Origin: Halococcoides cellulosivorans
GTDB taxonomy: Archaea > Halobacteriota > Halobacteria > Halobacteriales > Haloarculaceae
Assembly: GCF_003058365.1 (NCBI RefSeq)
Contig: NZ_CP028858.1
Location: 372,001-436,000, forward strand
Length of the DNA: 64,000 bases
Direction of reading: 5' to 3'
Positions 8,465-18,766 of the stretch are shown one piece after another (the stretch's first letter is position 1; each line of letters begins with the position of its first letter). The notes beneath the pieces are model-generated. The model saw only the letters and a program-made list of their open reading frames with translations, had not been told where the DNA came from and did no database searches. Made by a program: the position numbers and the translations under genes.

Positions 8465-9436
8465 ATGGCGACCCCGTTCGAGGCGCTGCCGACCCAACCG
8501 CGCGCCCAGGAGTTGATCGACCAGGCGTTCTCGCGAGCGGGTCGAGCGGGCCACGCCAAAGACGGGATCGACGCACAGTTGAGCATGGTCCGGACGGCGG
8601 CGAACGCGATCGGTGACAACTGCGAACACGTCGTCACCACCTGGCCCGATTTCGACGCGATCGACCCCTTCTACCGCGATCTGGCCGACGCCGTCGCGGG
8701 CATCGACGAGTTGCGCCAGGCGCTCTCGACGGTCGACTGGGTGGCCGACAGGACGGGCGACATCCGATCGGAGTACGAGTCTCGGGTCGCCCGTGCGGGC
8801 GACACCGAGACCGCCCGGACCCACCGCAAACAGGCGTTCGCGCGGTTGGCCGACATCACCGAACAGGCCACCGACGCCCTCGAACGGCTCGCGGCGGCCC
8901 GCGAGGCACTGACCGACCTGCCCGAGATCGATCCGTCCGCGCCGACGATCGTCGTCGCCGGATCACCGAACGTCGGGAAGTCTTCGTTCGTGAACCACGT
9001 CACGCGCGCGGACAGCGAGGTCGCGACCTATCCGTTCACGACGACGCAGATCCACGTGGGACATCTCACTCGCGATCACGTCCGCTACCAGATCGTCGAC
9101 ACGCCGGGCCTGCTCGATCGCCCGGCCGCCGAGCGCAACGACGTCGAGCGCCAGGCCGCGAGCGCGCTGGGCCACGTCGCGGACTGCGTGCTGGTCGTCC
9201 TCGACGCCAGCGAGTCCTGTGGGTACACCCGCGAGACCCAACTCGCCTTGCTCGCGAGTCTGCGCGAGGAGTTCACGGACGCGCCCGTGCTCACGGTCTG
9301 TAACAAGTCCGACCTCTCGACGGACGTCGACGCCGAGTACGCGATGAGCGTCACCGAGGACGAGGGCGTCGCGGACGTCGTGGCGGCGGCGATAGAGGCG
9401 ATCGATTACGAACCCGTGCTTCCGCACGAGGAGTGA
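8465..9436 (+). CDS. NOG1-type GTPase
   Basis: A 323-aa protein with the NOG1 N-terminal helical domain (MATPFEALPTQPRAQELIDQ) and a G domain starting near residue 165: G1 GSPNVGKSS, switch region TYPFTTTQ, G3 DTPGLLDR and G4 NKSD. NOG1 GTPases act in large-subunit ribosome assembly. The archaeal form lacks the long eukaryotic C-terminus, and the length fits. The start at 8465 fits the family; earlier in-frame starts at 8393 and 8438 give no family-like sequence. It is divergent from hypF. Confidence 0.92.
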   Translation: MATPFEALPTQPRAQELIDQAFSRAGRAGHAKDGIDAQLSMVRTAANAIGDNCEHVVTTWPDFDAIDPFYRDLADAVAGIDELRQALSTVDWVADRTGDIRSEYESRVARAGDTETARTHRKQAFARLADITEQATDALERLAAAREALTDLPEIDPSAPTIVVAGSPNVGKSSFVNHVTRADSEVATYPFTTTQIHVGHLTRDHVRYQIVDTPGLLDRPAAERNDVERQAASALGHVADCVLVVLDASESCGYTRETQLALLASLREEFTDAPVLTVCNKSDLSTDVDAEYAMSVTEDEGVADVVAAAIEAIDYEPVLPHEE

Positions 9437-9557
9437 GCGTCTGATTTCGAGTGTTCGGCCCTCACGGGAGAGCCGAGCCGAACCCCCGAGTGGGACGGTA
9501 TTGGGCGTCTGAGGGATCGTTTCGGGTGCTCGCGGGAAATTACTTGTCGGCACTCCA

Positions 9558-9571
9558 CGAAAGATTTAAAC
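9558..9571 (+). promoter_or_regulatory. BRE/TATA promoter of the cohesin-dockerin gene
   Basis: The sequence CGAAAGATTTAAAC is a textbook haloarchaeal BRE plus TATA box. Transcription should begin near 9595, which leaves an untranslated leader of about 95 nt before the ATG at 9689. The rest of the 252-bp gap shows no coding signal. Confidence 0.6.
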
Positions 9572-9688
9572 TGATACGGGCGCAATAACACAGTTGTACA
9601 CACGACTCCCGGCAGCGGGTGGCGGTACTCGCCAGTCGGAGAGTGTGCAAGTCACACCCATGGGGGGAAGCGCGACGAGCGCAAACAC

Positions 9689-11887
9689 ATGACAGAGCAT
9701 TCCGATTATCACACAGCAGACGAAGCGACCGAGGAATCGACTATTGACGACGCCTCTCGGCGGACCTTCCTGAAGGGGACCGTCGGGGCGGGACTGCTGG
9801 CGACGGGCGCCGGGGCGGGGCTTTTCGGCTCTGCGACGGCGGCCGAAACCCTCCTCGTCGACGACTTCGACGACTGGAGTCACGGCGGAAGCAACGCGAT
9901 GGGGGGGTACACCGGTGCTGGTGGGTTCGCGACTGCCTCCGCCAGCGGTGGTGTCATGACACTCGAAACGGCCGCCGAAGAGACTGGCTGGTTCGCGACC
10001 ACCATCAGTGGGGACGTGAGTTCCTACGATCGTCTCGAACTCGTTCTCGCGGGGTCGTCGGACAACGCCGGTGAGGCGTTCACGCTCGGTGGGACGCCCC
10101 TTGGCGACCTTGCCGATGGATCCGTCTCGGGGACGGTCCAGATTCCGACGAGTTCGCTCGACGTTTCCGACGGCGCTCAGATGCAGCTCAACGGTGCCTG
10201 GGCACCGGCCGGAACCCTCGAAATCGACGCGATCCGCTTCGCCAGCGGTGACTCCGAACCGACCGAACCGACCACCGAGGAAACGCCGACGCCGACCGAC
10301 GGCGAGGAGACGACGGTCGATGAGATGTCGCTGTCGGCGGTGCCGTCGGTGAGCGGCGACTCGGGCACGGTGGACGTCGTGCTGAGCGAGGTGCCGTCGA
10401 CGGGCCTGTCCGGCTTCGAGATCGATCTGTCGATCGCGGACACGGACGTGGCGGCGTTCGAGACGGGCCGCGGCGTGTCGGCGGAGTTCCCGGACGCGTT
10501 CTCGTCGATCAGTTCGTCGTCGCTGTCCGAGTCGACGGCGACGGTGAAAGCGAGCGACGGAGCGGACGAGTACACGGGCGGCGAGACGGACGTGCTGCTC
10601 GCGACGGTCCCGGTCGTGATCAACGGGGACGGCGCGACGACGGTGTCGCTGTCGATCACGAAGCTGCAGGACGACGACGGGACGGAACTCGACCCGACGC
10701 TGGTCTCGGGGTCGATCCCGCCGGGGACCGAGCCGACCACCGAGCCGGGCACCGACCCGACGGTGGAGGGAACGACGCTGTCGGCGGCACCGTCGGTGAG
10801 CGGCGACTCGGGCACGGTGGACGTCGTGCTGAGCGAGGTGCCGTCGACGGGGCTGTCCGGATTCGAGATCGACCTGTCGATCGCGGACACGAGCGTGGCG
10901 GCGTTCGAGACGGGCCGCGGCGTGTCGGCGGAGTTCCCGGAGGCGTTCTCGTCGATCAGTTCGTCGTCGCTGTCCGAGTCGACGGCGACGGTGAAAGCGA
11001 GCGACGGAGCGGACGCGATCACGGGCGGCGAGACGGACGTGCTGCTCGCGACGGTCCCGATCGTGATGAACGGGGACGGCGCGACGACGGTGTCGCTGTC
11101 GATCACGAAGCTGCAGGACGACGACGGGACGGAACTCGACCCGACGCTGGTCTCGGGGTCGATCCCGCCGGGGACCGAGCCGACGACGACCGACGGCGAG
11201 CAGACGCCGGGCGAGTTCAACCTGATCCCCCGCCTCGACGTGGAGAACATCAACCTCGACGGGACCGCCGACGTGAGCATCACGCTCGACGAGGTCCCCG
11301 AGGCGGGCCTGTCCGGGTTCGAACTCGACGTGACGATCGCGGACACGAGCGTGGCGGCGTTCGATACGGGCCGTGGCGCGTCGGCGGAGTTCCCGGAGGC
11401 GTTCTCGTCGATCAACTCGTCGTCGTTCACCGAGTCGACGGCGACGGTGAAAGCGAGCGACGGAGCGGACGCGATCACGGGTGGCGAGACGGACGTGCTG
11501 CTCGCGACGGTGCCGGTCGTGGCCGTGGGCGGCGGGTCGACCGACATCAGCGTCTCGATCACCAAGCTTCAGACCGACGGTGCCGGTGACCCCATCGACG
11601 CAGTGACGATGGTCACCACGCTGACGGTCGACGTTCCCACGACGACGACCACGACCCAGGACGGTCCCGGCACGGTCGAAGAGGGCCTGTCCCGTCCGTC
11701 GGACACCGACGGCGACGGGTTCTTCGGTGACCTCAACGGCAACGGCCGCATCGAGTACATGGACGTGATCCTGTTCATCGATCACCTCGATGACCAGGTC
11801 ATCCAGGGCAACGTCGACGCCTTCGACGCGGACGGCGACGGCGACGTCGACCTCAACGACGTCGTCGCGCTGTTCGACATGATCTGA
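9689..11887 (+). CDS. Secreted scaffold-like protein: Tat signal, carbohydrate-binding-like domain, three cohesin-like modules, dockerin
   Basis: The 732-aa protein starts with a Tat signal (DASRRTFLKG, RR at 24-25) and a likely cleavage near residue 52. Residues about 53-200 form a beta-sandwich-like region (VDDFDDW, ISGDVSSYDRLELVL) resembling carbohydrate-binding modules. Three cohesin-like modules start near residues 215, 364 and 511; each shows the pattern of a GLSGFE strand, IADTxVAAF, ATVKASDGAD and GGETDVLLATVPV. Thr/Pro-rich linkers separate the parts. Residues about 668-732 are a dockerin with two EF-hand loops (DTDGDGFFGDLNGNG and DADGDGDVDLND). Carrying cohesins and a dockerin on one chain is the plan of an adaptor scaffoldin. 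The family assignment of the cohesin modules is by pattern only. Confidence 0.82.
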   Translation: MTEHSDYHTADEATEESTIDDASRRTFLKGTVGAGLLATGAGAGLFGSATAAETLLVDDFDDWSHGGSNAMGGYTGAGGFATASASGGVMTLETAAEETGWFATTISGDVSSYDRLELVLAGSSDNAGEAFTLGGTPLGDLADGSVSGTVQIPTSSLDVSDGAQMQLNGAWAPAGTLEIDAIRFASGDSEPTEPTTEETPTPTDGEETTVDEMSLSAVPSVSGDSGTVDVVLSEVPSTGLSGFEIDLSIADTDVAAFETGRGVSAEFPDAFSSISSSSLSESTATVKASDGADEYTGGETDVLLATVPVVINGDGATTVSLSITKLQDDDGTELDPTLVSGSIPPGTEPTTEPGTDPTVEGTTLSAAPSVSGDSGTVDVVLSEVPSTGLSGFEIDLSIADTSVAAFETGRGVSAEFPEAFSSISSSSLSESTATVKASDGADAITGGETDVLLATVPIVMNGDGATTVSLSITKLQDDDGTELDPTLVSGSIPPGTEPTTTDGEQTPGEFNLIPRLDVENINLDGTADVSITLDEVPEAGLSGFELDVTIADTSVAAFDTGRGASAEFPEAFSSINSSSFTESTATVKASDGADAITGGETDVLLATVPVVAVGGGSTDISVSITKLQTDGAGDPIDAVTMVTTLTVDVPTTTTTTQDGPGTVEEGLSRPSDTDGDGFFGDLNGNGRIEYMDVILFIDHLDDQVIQGNVDAFDADGDGDVDLNDVVALFDMI
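10331..11530 (+). repeat. Internal repeats encoding the cohesin-like modules
   Basis: The copy starting at 10331 and the copy starting at 10778 (447 bp, 149 codons apart) are nearly identical over about 400 bp. The third copy, from about 11221, has a diverged 5' third but a nearly identical core (about 11335-11515) to copy 2. This patchwork suggests recent duplication with gene conversion. Confidence 0.85.
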
Positions 11888-11966
11888 TCGGCAGATCAGA
11901 CGCGGTCGCATCGCACCCAATCTCGACGTGACGGCGCGATTCGTCGCGTTTCCCCCTTTTTGCCGC

Positions 11967-13283
11967 TTAGCGGTTCCGAACCGATCGCTGATACCGATAG
12001 CGGACGGTCACTTCGACGTCCGACAGCGACGGTGGGAGTTCCGCAGCGATCGCGTCGGCCAGCGGGGGTGGTGACTGCTCCCAGGGAATCGTGACGTCGA
12101 CGACGATCGCTCGTGGCGGGCGGTCGAGGATGCCGTCAGCCCGCTCGATATCGACGCTCTCGATGGCGACGTCGGGATACCGATCGACGGTGTCGGTCGT
12201 GATCGCGCGCAGGTCGGCGTCCTGGCTGGCCTGGTGCTGTGCGGTGTAGGTGACGCCGACGAGGACGACCGAGAGGACGCCGATCGCGGCCGCCAGCGCG
12301 ACGATGCGCTTGAGTGTCGCGACGCGGGCCTCTTCGAGGCGAAACCATCGCTGCGGGCGATAGCCGAGATACCGCAACACGACCAGCGCGGCGAGATTGA
12401 TCGAGAGCAGATTGACGAGTGTCAGGACCCCTGCGGCGAGCGCCGCGGTCGGGTCACCCCACGCGAGCGCGATGCCGACGGTCGCGGCGGGCGGGATGAG
12501 CGCGACGGCGATCATGACGCCGACGATGGCGGTCGAGACGCCCGCTGCGAGGCTGATCACGCCCGCGACACCCGCTCCGACGGCGACGATCAGTGAGAGC
12601 ACGCCCGGCGCGAGGCGCTCCTGGACGGCGGGGATCGCCGTCACGTCGGTGCCGGCGGGGACGACACCCGTGACCTTGATCAGCCAGGCGAACACCGCGG
12701 CACTCACGATCGAGAGACCGACACCGCCGATCTGGTAGACGACGCCGCGCTCGAACAACTCCTGATCGTCGACGACGGTCCCGACGCTCGCGGCCATCGC
12801 CGGCCCGATCAGCGGGGCGATCACCATCGATCCGACGATCACCGCCGGCGAATCGAGCAAGAGGCCGGCGGTCGCGATGATCGCGCTGATGAGTGACATG
12901 ATCGCGAACGTCGACCGCGACGGGACGAGATCACGGGCCGCGGAGGTGAGTTCTTCGCGAGCGATGCGGTCTTCGTCGGTGTCCTCGGCGTACCGGTCTT
13001 CGAGGTCTTCGAATCGCCGCGAGATGACGGTGTTCGCTTCGAGGACGACCGTGTACGCGCGGTCGTCGATCCCCGCGGTTCGCAACCGTTCGAGAACCGG
13101 TTCGACCGCCGCCGTCGGCAGCGGGACGTGGACGACGGCCTCGTACTCGCGGCCGCTGGTCTCGTCTGCGACGACGTAATCGAGGTCCTCGTCGTCGAGC
13201 GCGTCGAGGACACCCTCGCGTTTGCCCGTCGGGATCGATACCTGCAGGAGACGCACGACCGACGCCTCGGCCGCCGCGCTCAT
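11967..13283 (-). CDS. DUF389 / TIGR00341 membrane protein
   Basis: A 438-aa protein with a soluble N-terminal half (about residues 1-115) followed by a block of hydrophobic helices beginning [24 protein letters not shown] in two overlapping pieces, and a soluble C-terminal tail. The strongly conserved [14 protein letters not shown] segment identifies the DUF389 (TIGR00341) family, whose function is not established. I chose the ATG at 13281-13283. It is divergent from engB with about 100 bp between them. Confidence 0.88.
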   Translation of the reverse strand: MSAAAEASVVRLLQVSIPTGKREGVLDALDDEDLDYVVADETSGREYEAVVHVPLPTAAVEPVLERLRTAGIDDRAYTVVLEANTVISRRFEDLEDRYAEDTDEDRIAREELTSAARDLVPSRSTFAIMSLISAIIATAGLLLDSPAVIVGSMVIAPLIGPAMAASVGTVVDDQELFERGVVYQIGGVGLSIVSAAVFAWLIKVTGVVPAGTDVTAIPAVQERLAPGVLSLIVAVGAGVAGVISLAAGVSTAIVGVMIAVALIPPAATVGIALAWGDPTAALAAGVLTLVNLLSINLAALVVLRYLGYRPQRWFRLEEARVATLKRIVALAAAIGVLSVVLVGVTYTAQHQASQDADLRAITTDTVDRYPDVAIESVDIERADGILDRPPRAIVVDVTIPWEQSPPPLADAIAAELPPSLSDVEVTVRYRYQRSVRNR

Positions 13284-13387
13284 CAATGGCCCGGCCGAGC
13301 GTGGCGCCCCCGTCGCCCGGTCGGGCGGGGACGAATCGGTCCGATCGAGCGGGACAGCCTTATCGCTCTGGACAGAAAATGCGCGGT

Positions 13388-14008
13388 ATGTTCGAGTCCC
13401 GACCCGACCGTGAGTACGAAATCTTCCTGCTCGGCCGGTCGAACGTCGGGAAGTCGACGCTGATGGCCGAACTCACCGGCCACGCGGTCGAGACCGGCCA
13501 GCGACCCGGTGTGACCCAGGCGCCCAACCACTTCGACTGGACGCACCCGAGTATGGTCCTCACGGACCTGCCCGGGTTCGGGTTCATGGCGGGAGTCTCC
13601 GAGGCCGATCGCGAGCGCATCAAAACCGACGTGATCCAGTACGTCGAACGCTACGCCGATCACGGGCTCGTCGCCGTGCTCGTCGTCGACGGGAAGGCCG
13701 TCATCGACATCATCGATCGGCATACGGGCCCCGACGAGGTGGCCCACGTCGTCGAGTTGTTCGCCTTCCTCCAGGACGTCGGGATCCCGACGGTCGTCGC
13801 CGTCAACAAGATGGACAAGGTCGATGACCGTGACGAGCGTCTGAACGAACTCTGTGATCGTCTGGGCCTGCCGGGGCCCTGGCAGCAGTGGCAAGACACC
13901 ATCGCACCGATCACCGCGAAACGCGGATCGATCGACGCGCTGGAGTCCGCCGTTCGAGAGCACCTCCACGAAGCGGGGCGTGACGACGTGATCGGCCTGC
14001 TGTTCTGA
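13388..14008 (+). CDS. engB: EngB-type GTP-binding protein
   Basis: A 206-aa P-loop GTPase with G1 GRSNVGKST near residue 15, G3 DLPGFGFM, G4 NKMDK and the C-terminal ITAKRGSID (G5-like). The length and motifs match the archaeal EngB/YihA family, linked to ribosome assembly. The ATG at 13388 gives the usual family N-terminus [11 protein letters not shown]; an ATG nine bases upstream (13379) is also possible. Confidence 0.9.
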   Translation: MFESRPDREYEIFLLGRSNVGKSTLMAELTGHAVETGQRPGVTQAPNHFDWTHPSMVLTDLPGFGFMAGVSEADRERIKTDVIQYVERYADHGLVAVLVVDGKAVIDIIDRHTGPDEVAHVVELFAFLQDVGIPTVVAVNKMDKVDDRDERLNELCDRLGLPGPWQQWQDTIAPITAKRGSIDALESAVREHLHEAGRDDVIGLLF

Positions 14009-14063
14009 ACGGCGTGACCGCTGATCGAGTCACTCTGAAGCGCCGACAGAACAGGCTGATCGG

Positions 14064-14357
14064 TCAGGCGACGTTGTATCCCTTCTCTCGAAGGAAGTCT
14101 TCGACGCGACCGGTGTGATTCCCCTGGAGTTCGATCTGGTCGTCCTCGACAGTCCCTCCACAGGCGAACTTGGACTTGAGGTCCGAGGAGAGGCTGTCCA
14201 TGTCCACGTCGCTGGGGTCGAAGCCCGTGATGATCGTGACTTCTTTGCCGTAGCGACGCTCGTCGATGTGAATCGATATCTCCTGTGACTCCTTGGCGAC
14301 ATCCTCACAAACGCAGAGCTCTTCGGGCAACCCACACGTCGGGCAGACTTCCGCCAT
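14064..14357 (-). CDS. Translation initiation factor SUI1 (aIF1)
   Basis: This 97-aa protein is the archaeal homologue of eIF1, which binds the small ribosomal subunit and controls start-codon choice. It has an N-terminal CxxC-x4-CxC zinc knuckle ([13 protein letters not shown]) and the SUI1 core [23 protein letters not shown] and [12 protein letters not shown]. It lies 27 bp downstream of the transglutaminase gene's end in the same direction. Confidence 0.96.
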   Translation of the reverse strand: MAEVCPTCGLPEELCVCEDVAKESQEISIHIDERRYGKEVTIITGFDPSDVDMDSLSSDLKSKFACGGTVEDDQIELQGNHTGRVEDFLREKGYNVA

Positions 14358-14384
14358 TACGCACCCTGTTTCGGAAGCGACCTA

Positions 14385-16598
14385 TTAAACACTGTCGGGA
14401 CTCCACGGCAGGAGGGCGATGACGGGCCACAACGCCGCCGTGACCAGCGTTCGGATCCCCACTGCACGTCGGACGCTCCCGGCCGCCGCGCGGGCCTCGT
14501 CGGCGCGGGCCCGCTCGACCTGGCCGCCGTAGTGGGAGCGTTCGCGAATCGCTGCGACGCGACGCGCGGCCTCGTCGGCCCCGACGCTGTCGAGGTAGTC
14601 CGCGACCGGTTCGGCGGGCCGTCGCGGGCGGTGGGCGGCGGCCAGCAGCGCCATCGTGCGCTCGAAGGCGCGTTCGACGTCGGCGGCGGGTTCGGATCGC
14701 GGTTGATGGACCAGCCAGACCAGGCGATAGCCCGCTCCCGCGAGGCCGGACTGGCGGACGCCGACGGCGAGACCGCCGAACCCGATCAGCCAGAGCCACC
14801 AGTCGCCGCCGTCGCCGTCGTTTCCGGCGGCGGGCGTCTCGGTCGTTGCCGTCAGCCCGCTTCCGGGCGTAATCGGTGCGTCGATGACGGCCTGGGGGGC
14901 TGGGGGAATCGTCGTCTGCGGAGCGTCGCTCGGGTCGGCGGTCGTCTCGGGCGCCGACGGCGTCCACTCGCCCTCGACAGAATCGTTCAGGTCGACGTTC
15001 GGGGCACCCTCCTCGCGGGCCGCTTCGAGTCGGTTTTCTGCCGTCGACGTTCGTGGCCCGGACGGCGTCGGATCGAATCGGACCCAGCCCACCCCCGAGA
15101 GGTAGACTTCGACCCAGGCGTGGGCGTTCTGTCCGCGCACCACCCACTCGTCGGGCCCGACGCGCTGGCCCGTTCCGTACCCGGTGACCATCCGCGCGGG
15201 GATGTCCTGGGTGCGGAGCATGACGGCCATCGTCGTCGCGAAGTACGTACAGTAGCCCGCGTCCATCTCGAACAGGAAGCTGTCCGCGACGTTCGTTCGG
15301 GGCCGAGAGACCGACAGCGAGTAGTCGTTCGACGATTCGAGATATCGCTCGATCGCGACCGCGGTCTCGTACGGCGTCTCGGCGTTGGCGGTCACTCGAT
15401 CGGTCCGCTCTGCGACGCGGTCGGGCGTGCTGTCGGGCAACTGCTGATAGGTGCCGGCGATGTCCGCGGGCACCGGCCCGTCGGCGGCCTGGAGTTGTGC
15501 GTTGGTCGCCGCCGGGGCCGCACTCTGGAGCCTGTAGCTGTCACCCGCGTCGAGTGGTTCCCGGGGGACCAGGCCACCCTGGCCGTCGGTCAGGACGTAC
15601 GTCTCGTTGTCGAGTGCGATGGGCCGCCAGACGGCGGGCATCGCGTTCATCCGGCGCTGAATCCGGTACTCCTGGATCACAGACTGGCTCGCCCCCTCTG
15701 GCGGGGTGAGATACCGTTCGGCGGCGTTCGATCGCCTGATCCACCCGCCGCCGGTGTAGGTGTCGTACGATCCCGTCCGCCAGTAACTCGCCCGGTCGCT
15801 CCGGACGCTGAACAGCACCTCCGGCGAGAGCGAGACCGACCCCTGGACGGCCAGGCGGTCGCCCCCCGGGTGGAGGCCGCCGTCGAGGCTGCCCGGATCG
15901 CTGTCCGTGCTCTCTTGAACGCCCGTCGTCGGGCTGACGACGTAGGCGCCGCTCGCGGGGACGATCGAGACCGACAGCGTCGCGATCACGACGATTCCGG
16001 CGATGGTCGCCACACTCGCGCCGTCACTCAACGACCCGTCGTGGTGGTCGATCGCCGCCGCGGCGAGGAGTGCGAGGCCACCGATCGTCGCGAGCAGTGT
16101 GATCGCGTGACCGGCGTCGCCGGTGAGCACGACCGTGCCGACCGCGATCGTGCCCACGACGGCACTCTCGACGTACCGGCCTCTGACGGTGAGATACCAC
16201 CCCAGGAAGACAGGTGCGGGCGTCACGCCGAGGATCCAGGTCTCCAGACTCTGGATGTCGAGGACGGACTGGCCGGCGGCCATCGCGGCGACGTACCCGA
16301 TCTGTTCGCCGGTGTCGATCGCACCCGCGTCGATCGTCTGGAGATACCACCACAGCCCGCCGGCGAACAGTGCCAGTCCGAGCGGGACGGCGATCCGGAT
16401 CGAGACGACTCGCGCGAGGACGGTCCCGGCGACGATCGCTGCGGCGACGATCAGATAAAACCGGGTCGACCCACTGGTCAGTTCACCCGGGACGGCCACC
16501 ACGTCGACGAAGTGCCCGAGCACGGCGACGAACGCCCCGAGCATGAGCGCCGCGCCGAGGTATCCGAGCCAGTCGACCCGCGTTGGGCGTTCGATCAC
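14385..16598 (-). CDS. Transglutaminase-like membrane protein (TgpA type)
   Basis: The 737-aa protein has about six to seven N-terminal membrane helices, a large extracytoplasmic transglutaminase-like domain and one more helix near the C-terminus (WWLWLIGFGGLAVGV). The catalytic triad candidates are Cys in GYCTYFATTMA (about residue 450), His in NAHAWVEVY and Asp in RFDPTPSG. It starts with GTG, whose bases overlap the DUF58 stop (GTGA). It is the last gene of a MoxR-DUF58-transglutaminase operon, a widespread arrangement. The substrate is unknown. Confidence 0.9.
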   Translation of the reverse strand: MIERPTRVDWLGYLGAALMLGAFVAVLGHFVDVVAVPGELTSGSTRFYLIVAAAIVAGTVLARVVSIRIAVPLGLALFAGGLWWYLQTIDAGAIDTGEQIGYVAAMAAGQSVLDIQSLETWILGVTPAPVFLGWYLTVRGRYVESAVVGTIAVGTVVLTGDAGHAITLLATIGGLALLAAAAIDHHDGSLSDGASVATIAGIVVIATLSVSIVPASGAYVVSPTTGVQESTDSDPGSLDGGLHPGGDRLAVQGSVSLSPEVLFSVRSDRASYWRTGSYDTYTGGGWIRRSNAAERYLTPPEGASQSVIQEYRIQRRMNAMPAVWRPIALDNETYVLTDGQGGLVPREPLDAGDSYRLQSAAPAATNAQLQAADGPVPADIAGTYQQLPDSTPDRVAERTDRVTANAETPYETAVAIERYLESSNDYSLSVSRPRTNVADSFLFEMDAGYCTYFATTMAVMLRTQDIPARMVTGYGTGQRVGPDEWVVRGQNAHAWVEVYLSGVGWVRFDPTPSGPRTSTAENRLEAAREEGAPNVDLNDSVEGEWTPSAPETTADPSDAPQTTIPPAPQAVIDAPITPGSGLTATTETPAAGNDGDGGDWWLWLIGFGGLAVGVRQSGLAGAGYRLVWLVHQPRSEPAADVERAFERTMALLAAAHRPRRPAEPVADYLDSVGADEAARRVAAIRERSHYGGQVERARADEARAAAGSVRRAVGIRTLVTAALWPVIALLPWSPDSV

Positions 16599-17590
16599 GC
16601 CGATCCCTCCGCGGTGGGGGTGCGCTCGACGCTCCGATCTGCCCGGAGGCGGTCGAACGGAATCGTCGCGTCACCGACGGTCACGCGTGGCCCGTCGGTC
16701 CCGTCGGTGACCTGGACCGTCGCGTTCGCCCAGGCGTCGGGTGGTGTCCGCTCGCCGTCGTAGGCAGCGAGTGCGGTCAGGAGTTCGTACCGATGGTCGC
16801 GACCCCGGCCCGGTTCGATCACCTCGTCGCCGGCGACGAGGCCGACCGATCGGCCGGCGGTCAGCGCGGCGATGGCGACCGACGCGGTCGCCTCCGCGAT
16901 GGCGTCGGCCTCGCGTCGTGGCCCACTCGCGGCGACGAGGACGTCCTCGTCCGGTCGTCGATCCGCGAATTCGACGACGTAGAGTTCGTCGGGCCGCTTG
17001 GCCGTACTCGCCCAGTGGACGTCGCTCAGTGGGTCCCCCGGGACGTACTCCCGAACGCGATCGAACTCCTGGCGTTCGATGCCCCCCGTCGGGTCGATCA
17101 GCGGCGCGAGCGGGCCCTCGGGGACGAGATCGAGCACGCGCGGAAACACCGTCGTCGTCACGCGCTCGTCGAGCGAGCGCGAGCGCCGCCAGAGCCCCAT
17201 TCGATCGCGGACGACGGCTCGCCCCGGCCCGAGCGTGGCCGTCCCGCGATCGGTGAGCGTTACGCGACACGTCCGTCCGGTGGGGACGACACCCGCGATC
17301 GGCCCGTCGATTGTCACCCCGTCGGTATCCACCTGGGCGGTGGCGAGCAGGCCGCGGTGGCCGGTCAGCGTACAGTCTGCCGTCACCGTCGTGCCCTCGT
17401 GGTCGTCGCGCAGCCGTGGCAGGTCGAGGCGCAGGTCCGCAATCGCGATCTGGACGAACCCGACTGCGAGCGCGACGACAGCGGGCACCGCCACGGCGTT
17501 CAGTGTCCGCGGACCGAACGCCCACGCCTGGGCGATGGCGGCGATCGCCACGATCGCGACGGCCAGGCCCCGCCAGGTCGGTCGGATCAT
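16595..17590 (-). CDS. DUF58 domain protein
   Basis: A 331-aa protein with two N-terminal membrane helices and the DUF58 signature near the middle (FDRVREYVPGDPLSDVHWASTAKR), followed by a vWA-like C-terminal region. DUF58 proteins are usual partners of MoxR ATPases, probably receiving their chaperone action. It overlaps both neighbours by 4 bp, which indicates translational coupling. Confidence 0.92.
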   Translation of the reverse strand: MIRPTWRGLAVAIVAIAAIAQAWAFGPRTLNAVAVPAVVALAVGFVQIAIADLRLDLPRLRDDHEGTTVTADCTLTGHRGLLATAQVDTDGVTIDGPIAGVVPTGRTCRVTLTDRGTATLGPGRAVVRDRMGLWRRSRSLDERVTTTVFPRVLDLVPEGPLAPLIDPTGGIERQEFDRVREYVPGDPLSDVHWASTAKRPDELYVVEFADRRPDEDVLVAASGPRREADAIAEATASVAIAALTAGRSVGLVAGDEVIEPGRGRDHRYELLTALAAYDGERTPPDAWANATVQVTDGTDGPRVTVGDATIPFDRLRADRSVERTPTAEGSA

Positions 17591-18531
17591 TCGATCGGGA
17601 CGGTCTCGATGGCCTCCGTGACGAGCGCTTCGGCGGACCGATCGGTCGATCCGGTCCGGATCCGGTGGGGGAGGACGACCGGGGCCTCGCTGGTGACGTC
17701 GTCGGGAACGACGTACTCTCGGCCGTCGAGCAGTGCCCGTCCCTGGGCGGCCCGCACGAGCAAGATCGCCGCCCGCGGACTCGCACCCAGGACGGCGTGT
17801 TCGCGGGTGTAGGCCGTCAGCCGGGTGACGTACTCCCGGAGGGGCTGTTCGGTGCGGACGCCCGCGGCGGTCGCGCGCATCGCCTGGAACGCCGACAGAT
17901 CGACGGCGGGATCGAGGTCGTCGATCGGATGGTCCGCGACGACTCGCTCCAGGATCTCGGCCTCCTCGCTTTGATCGGGATAGCCCAGCGAGACGCGTTT
18001 CATGAATCGGTCGAGTTCGGCCATCGGCAGATCGAACGTCCGATCGCGCTCGATGTCGTTCTGGGTCGCGATCACGGTGAAGGGGTCGGGCAACGAGTGG
18101 GTCTCGCCGTCGACGGTGACCTGACTCTCTTCCATCGCTTCGAGCAGCGCGCTCTGGGTCTTCGGCGGCGCACGATTGATCTCGTCGCCCAGCACGACGT
18201 TCGCGAACACCGGCCCCTCGCGGAACGCGAACGTCCCCGTGGCCTGATCGAACACGTTGACGCCCGTCACGTCCGAGGGCAGCAGGTCGGGTGTGAACTG
18301 GACCCGCGAGAACGAGCCGCCGATCGAGCGCGCGAACGCCCGCGAGAGCATCGTCTTGCCCGTGCCCGGCACGTCGTCGATCAGGACGTGCCCGCGACCG
18401 AGCAGGGCCGTCAGCACGTGCTCGATCGTCTCGCGGTGACCGACGATCACTCGTTCGACGTTCTCGACGACGCGCTGGGCGTCGGCCGCTGCCGTTTCGA
18501 CATCGGTCGTCTGGGCCGATGACTCCGTCAT
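17587..18531 (-). CDS. MoxR-family AAA+ ATPase
   Basis: A 314-aa AAA+ protein with Walker A DDVPGTGKTML near residue 55, Walker B LGDEINRAPPKTQSALLEAME and sensor ATQND, then the AAA lid. MoxR ATPases act as chaperones for proteins with vWA or DUF58 domains; the next gene is DUF58. I chose the ATG at 18529-18531. The frame remains open upstream, but the extra sequence has no MoxR features. Confidence 0.93.
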   Translation of the reverse strand: MTESSAQTTDVETAAADAQRVVENVERVIVGHRETIEHVLTALLGRGHVLIDDVPGTGKTMLSRAFARSIGGSFSRVQFTPDLLPSDVTGVNVFDQATGTFAFREGPVFANVVLGDEINRAPPKTQSALLEAMEESQVTVDGETHSLPDPFTVIATQNDIERDRTFDLPMAELDRFMKRVSLGYPDQSEEAEILERVVADHPIDDLDPAVDLSAFQAMRATAAGVRTEQPLREYVTRLTAYTREHAVLGASPRAAILLVRAAQGRALLDGREYVVPDDVTSEAPVVLPHRIRTGSTDRSAEALVTEAIETVPIE

Positions 18532-18766
18532 GCGTGGTCCACTCTCGTGTTCGGTGCTGCTGTGACCGGCCGACGTGTCGTGTGCTGGGTCATCATGGTC
18601 GTTTGGTCCGTGGGTGATGTCGGCAGTCGTGCCAACGCCGATCGTGAGGGGCCATAACAGCGGGAGACTCCTAACTGTACTGCCTGCGGACATAGGACCG
18701 ATCGGACCCGCCGGGTGGGCCCGTCGATCGTGCGAGTGGGGAACAATAATTACAGAGGAGGCCGTC

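Noticed and set aside
8338-8640. N-terminal extension of hypF to 8640
   Set aside because: The added residues lack HypF similarity and overlap the divergent NOG1 gene; the acylphosphatase domain begins right after the ATG at 8337.
9566-11920. Long minus-strand frame rich in Arg/His repeats opposite the cohesin gene
   Set aside because: Mirror of the plus-strand repeats; basic composition is not haloarchaeal and there is no start signal.
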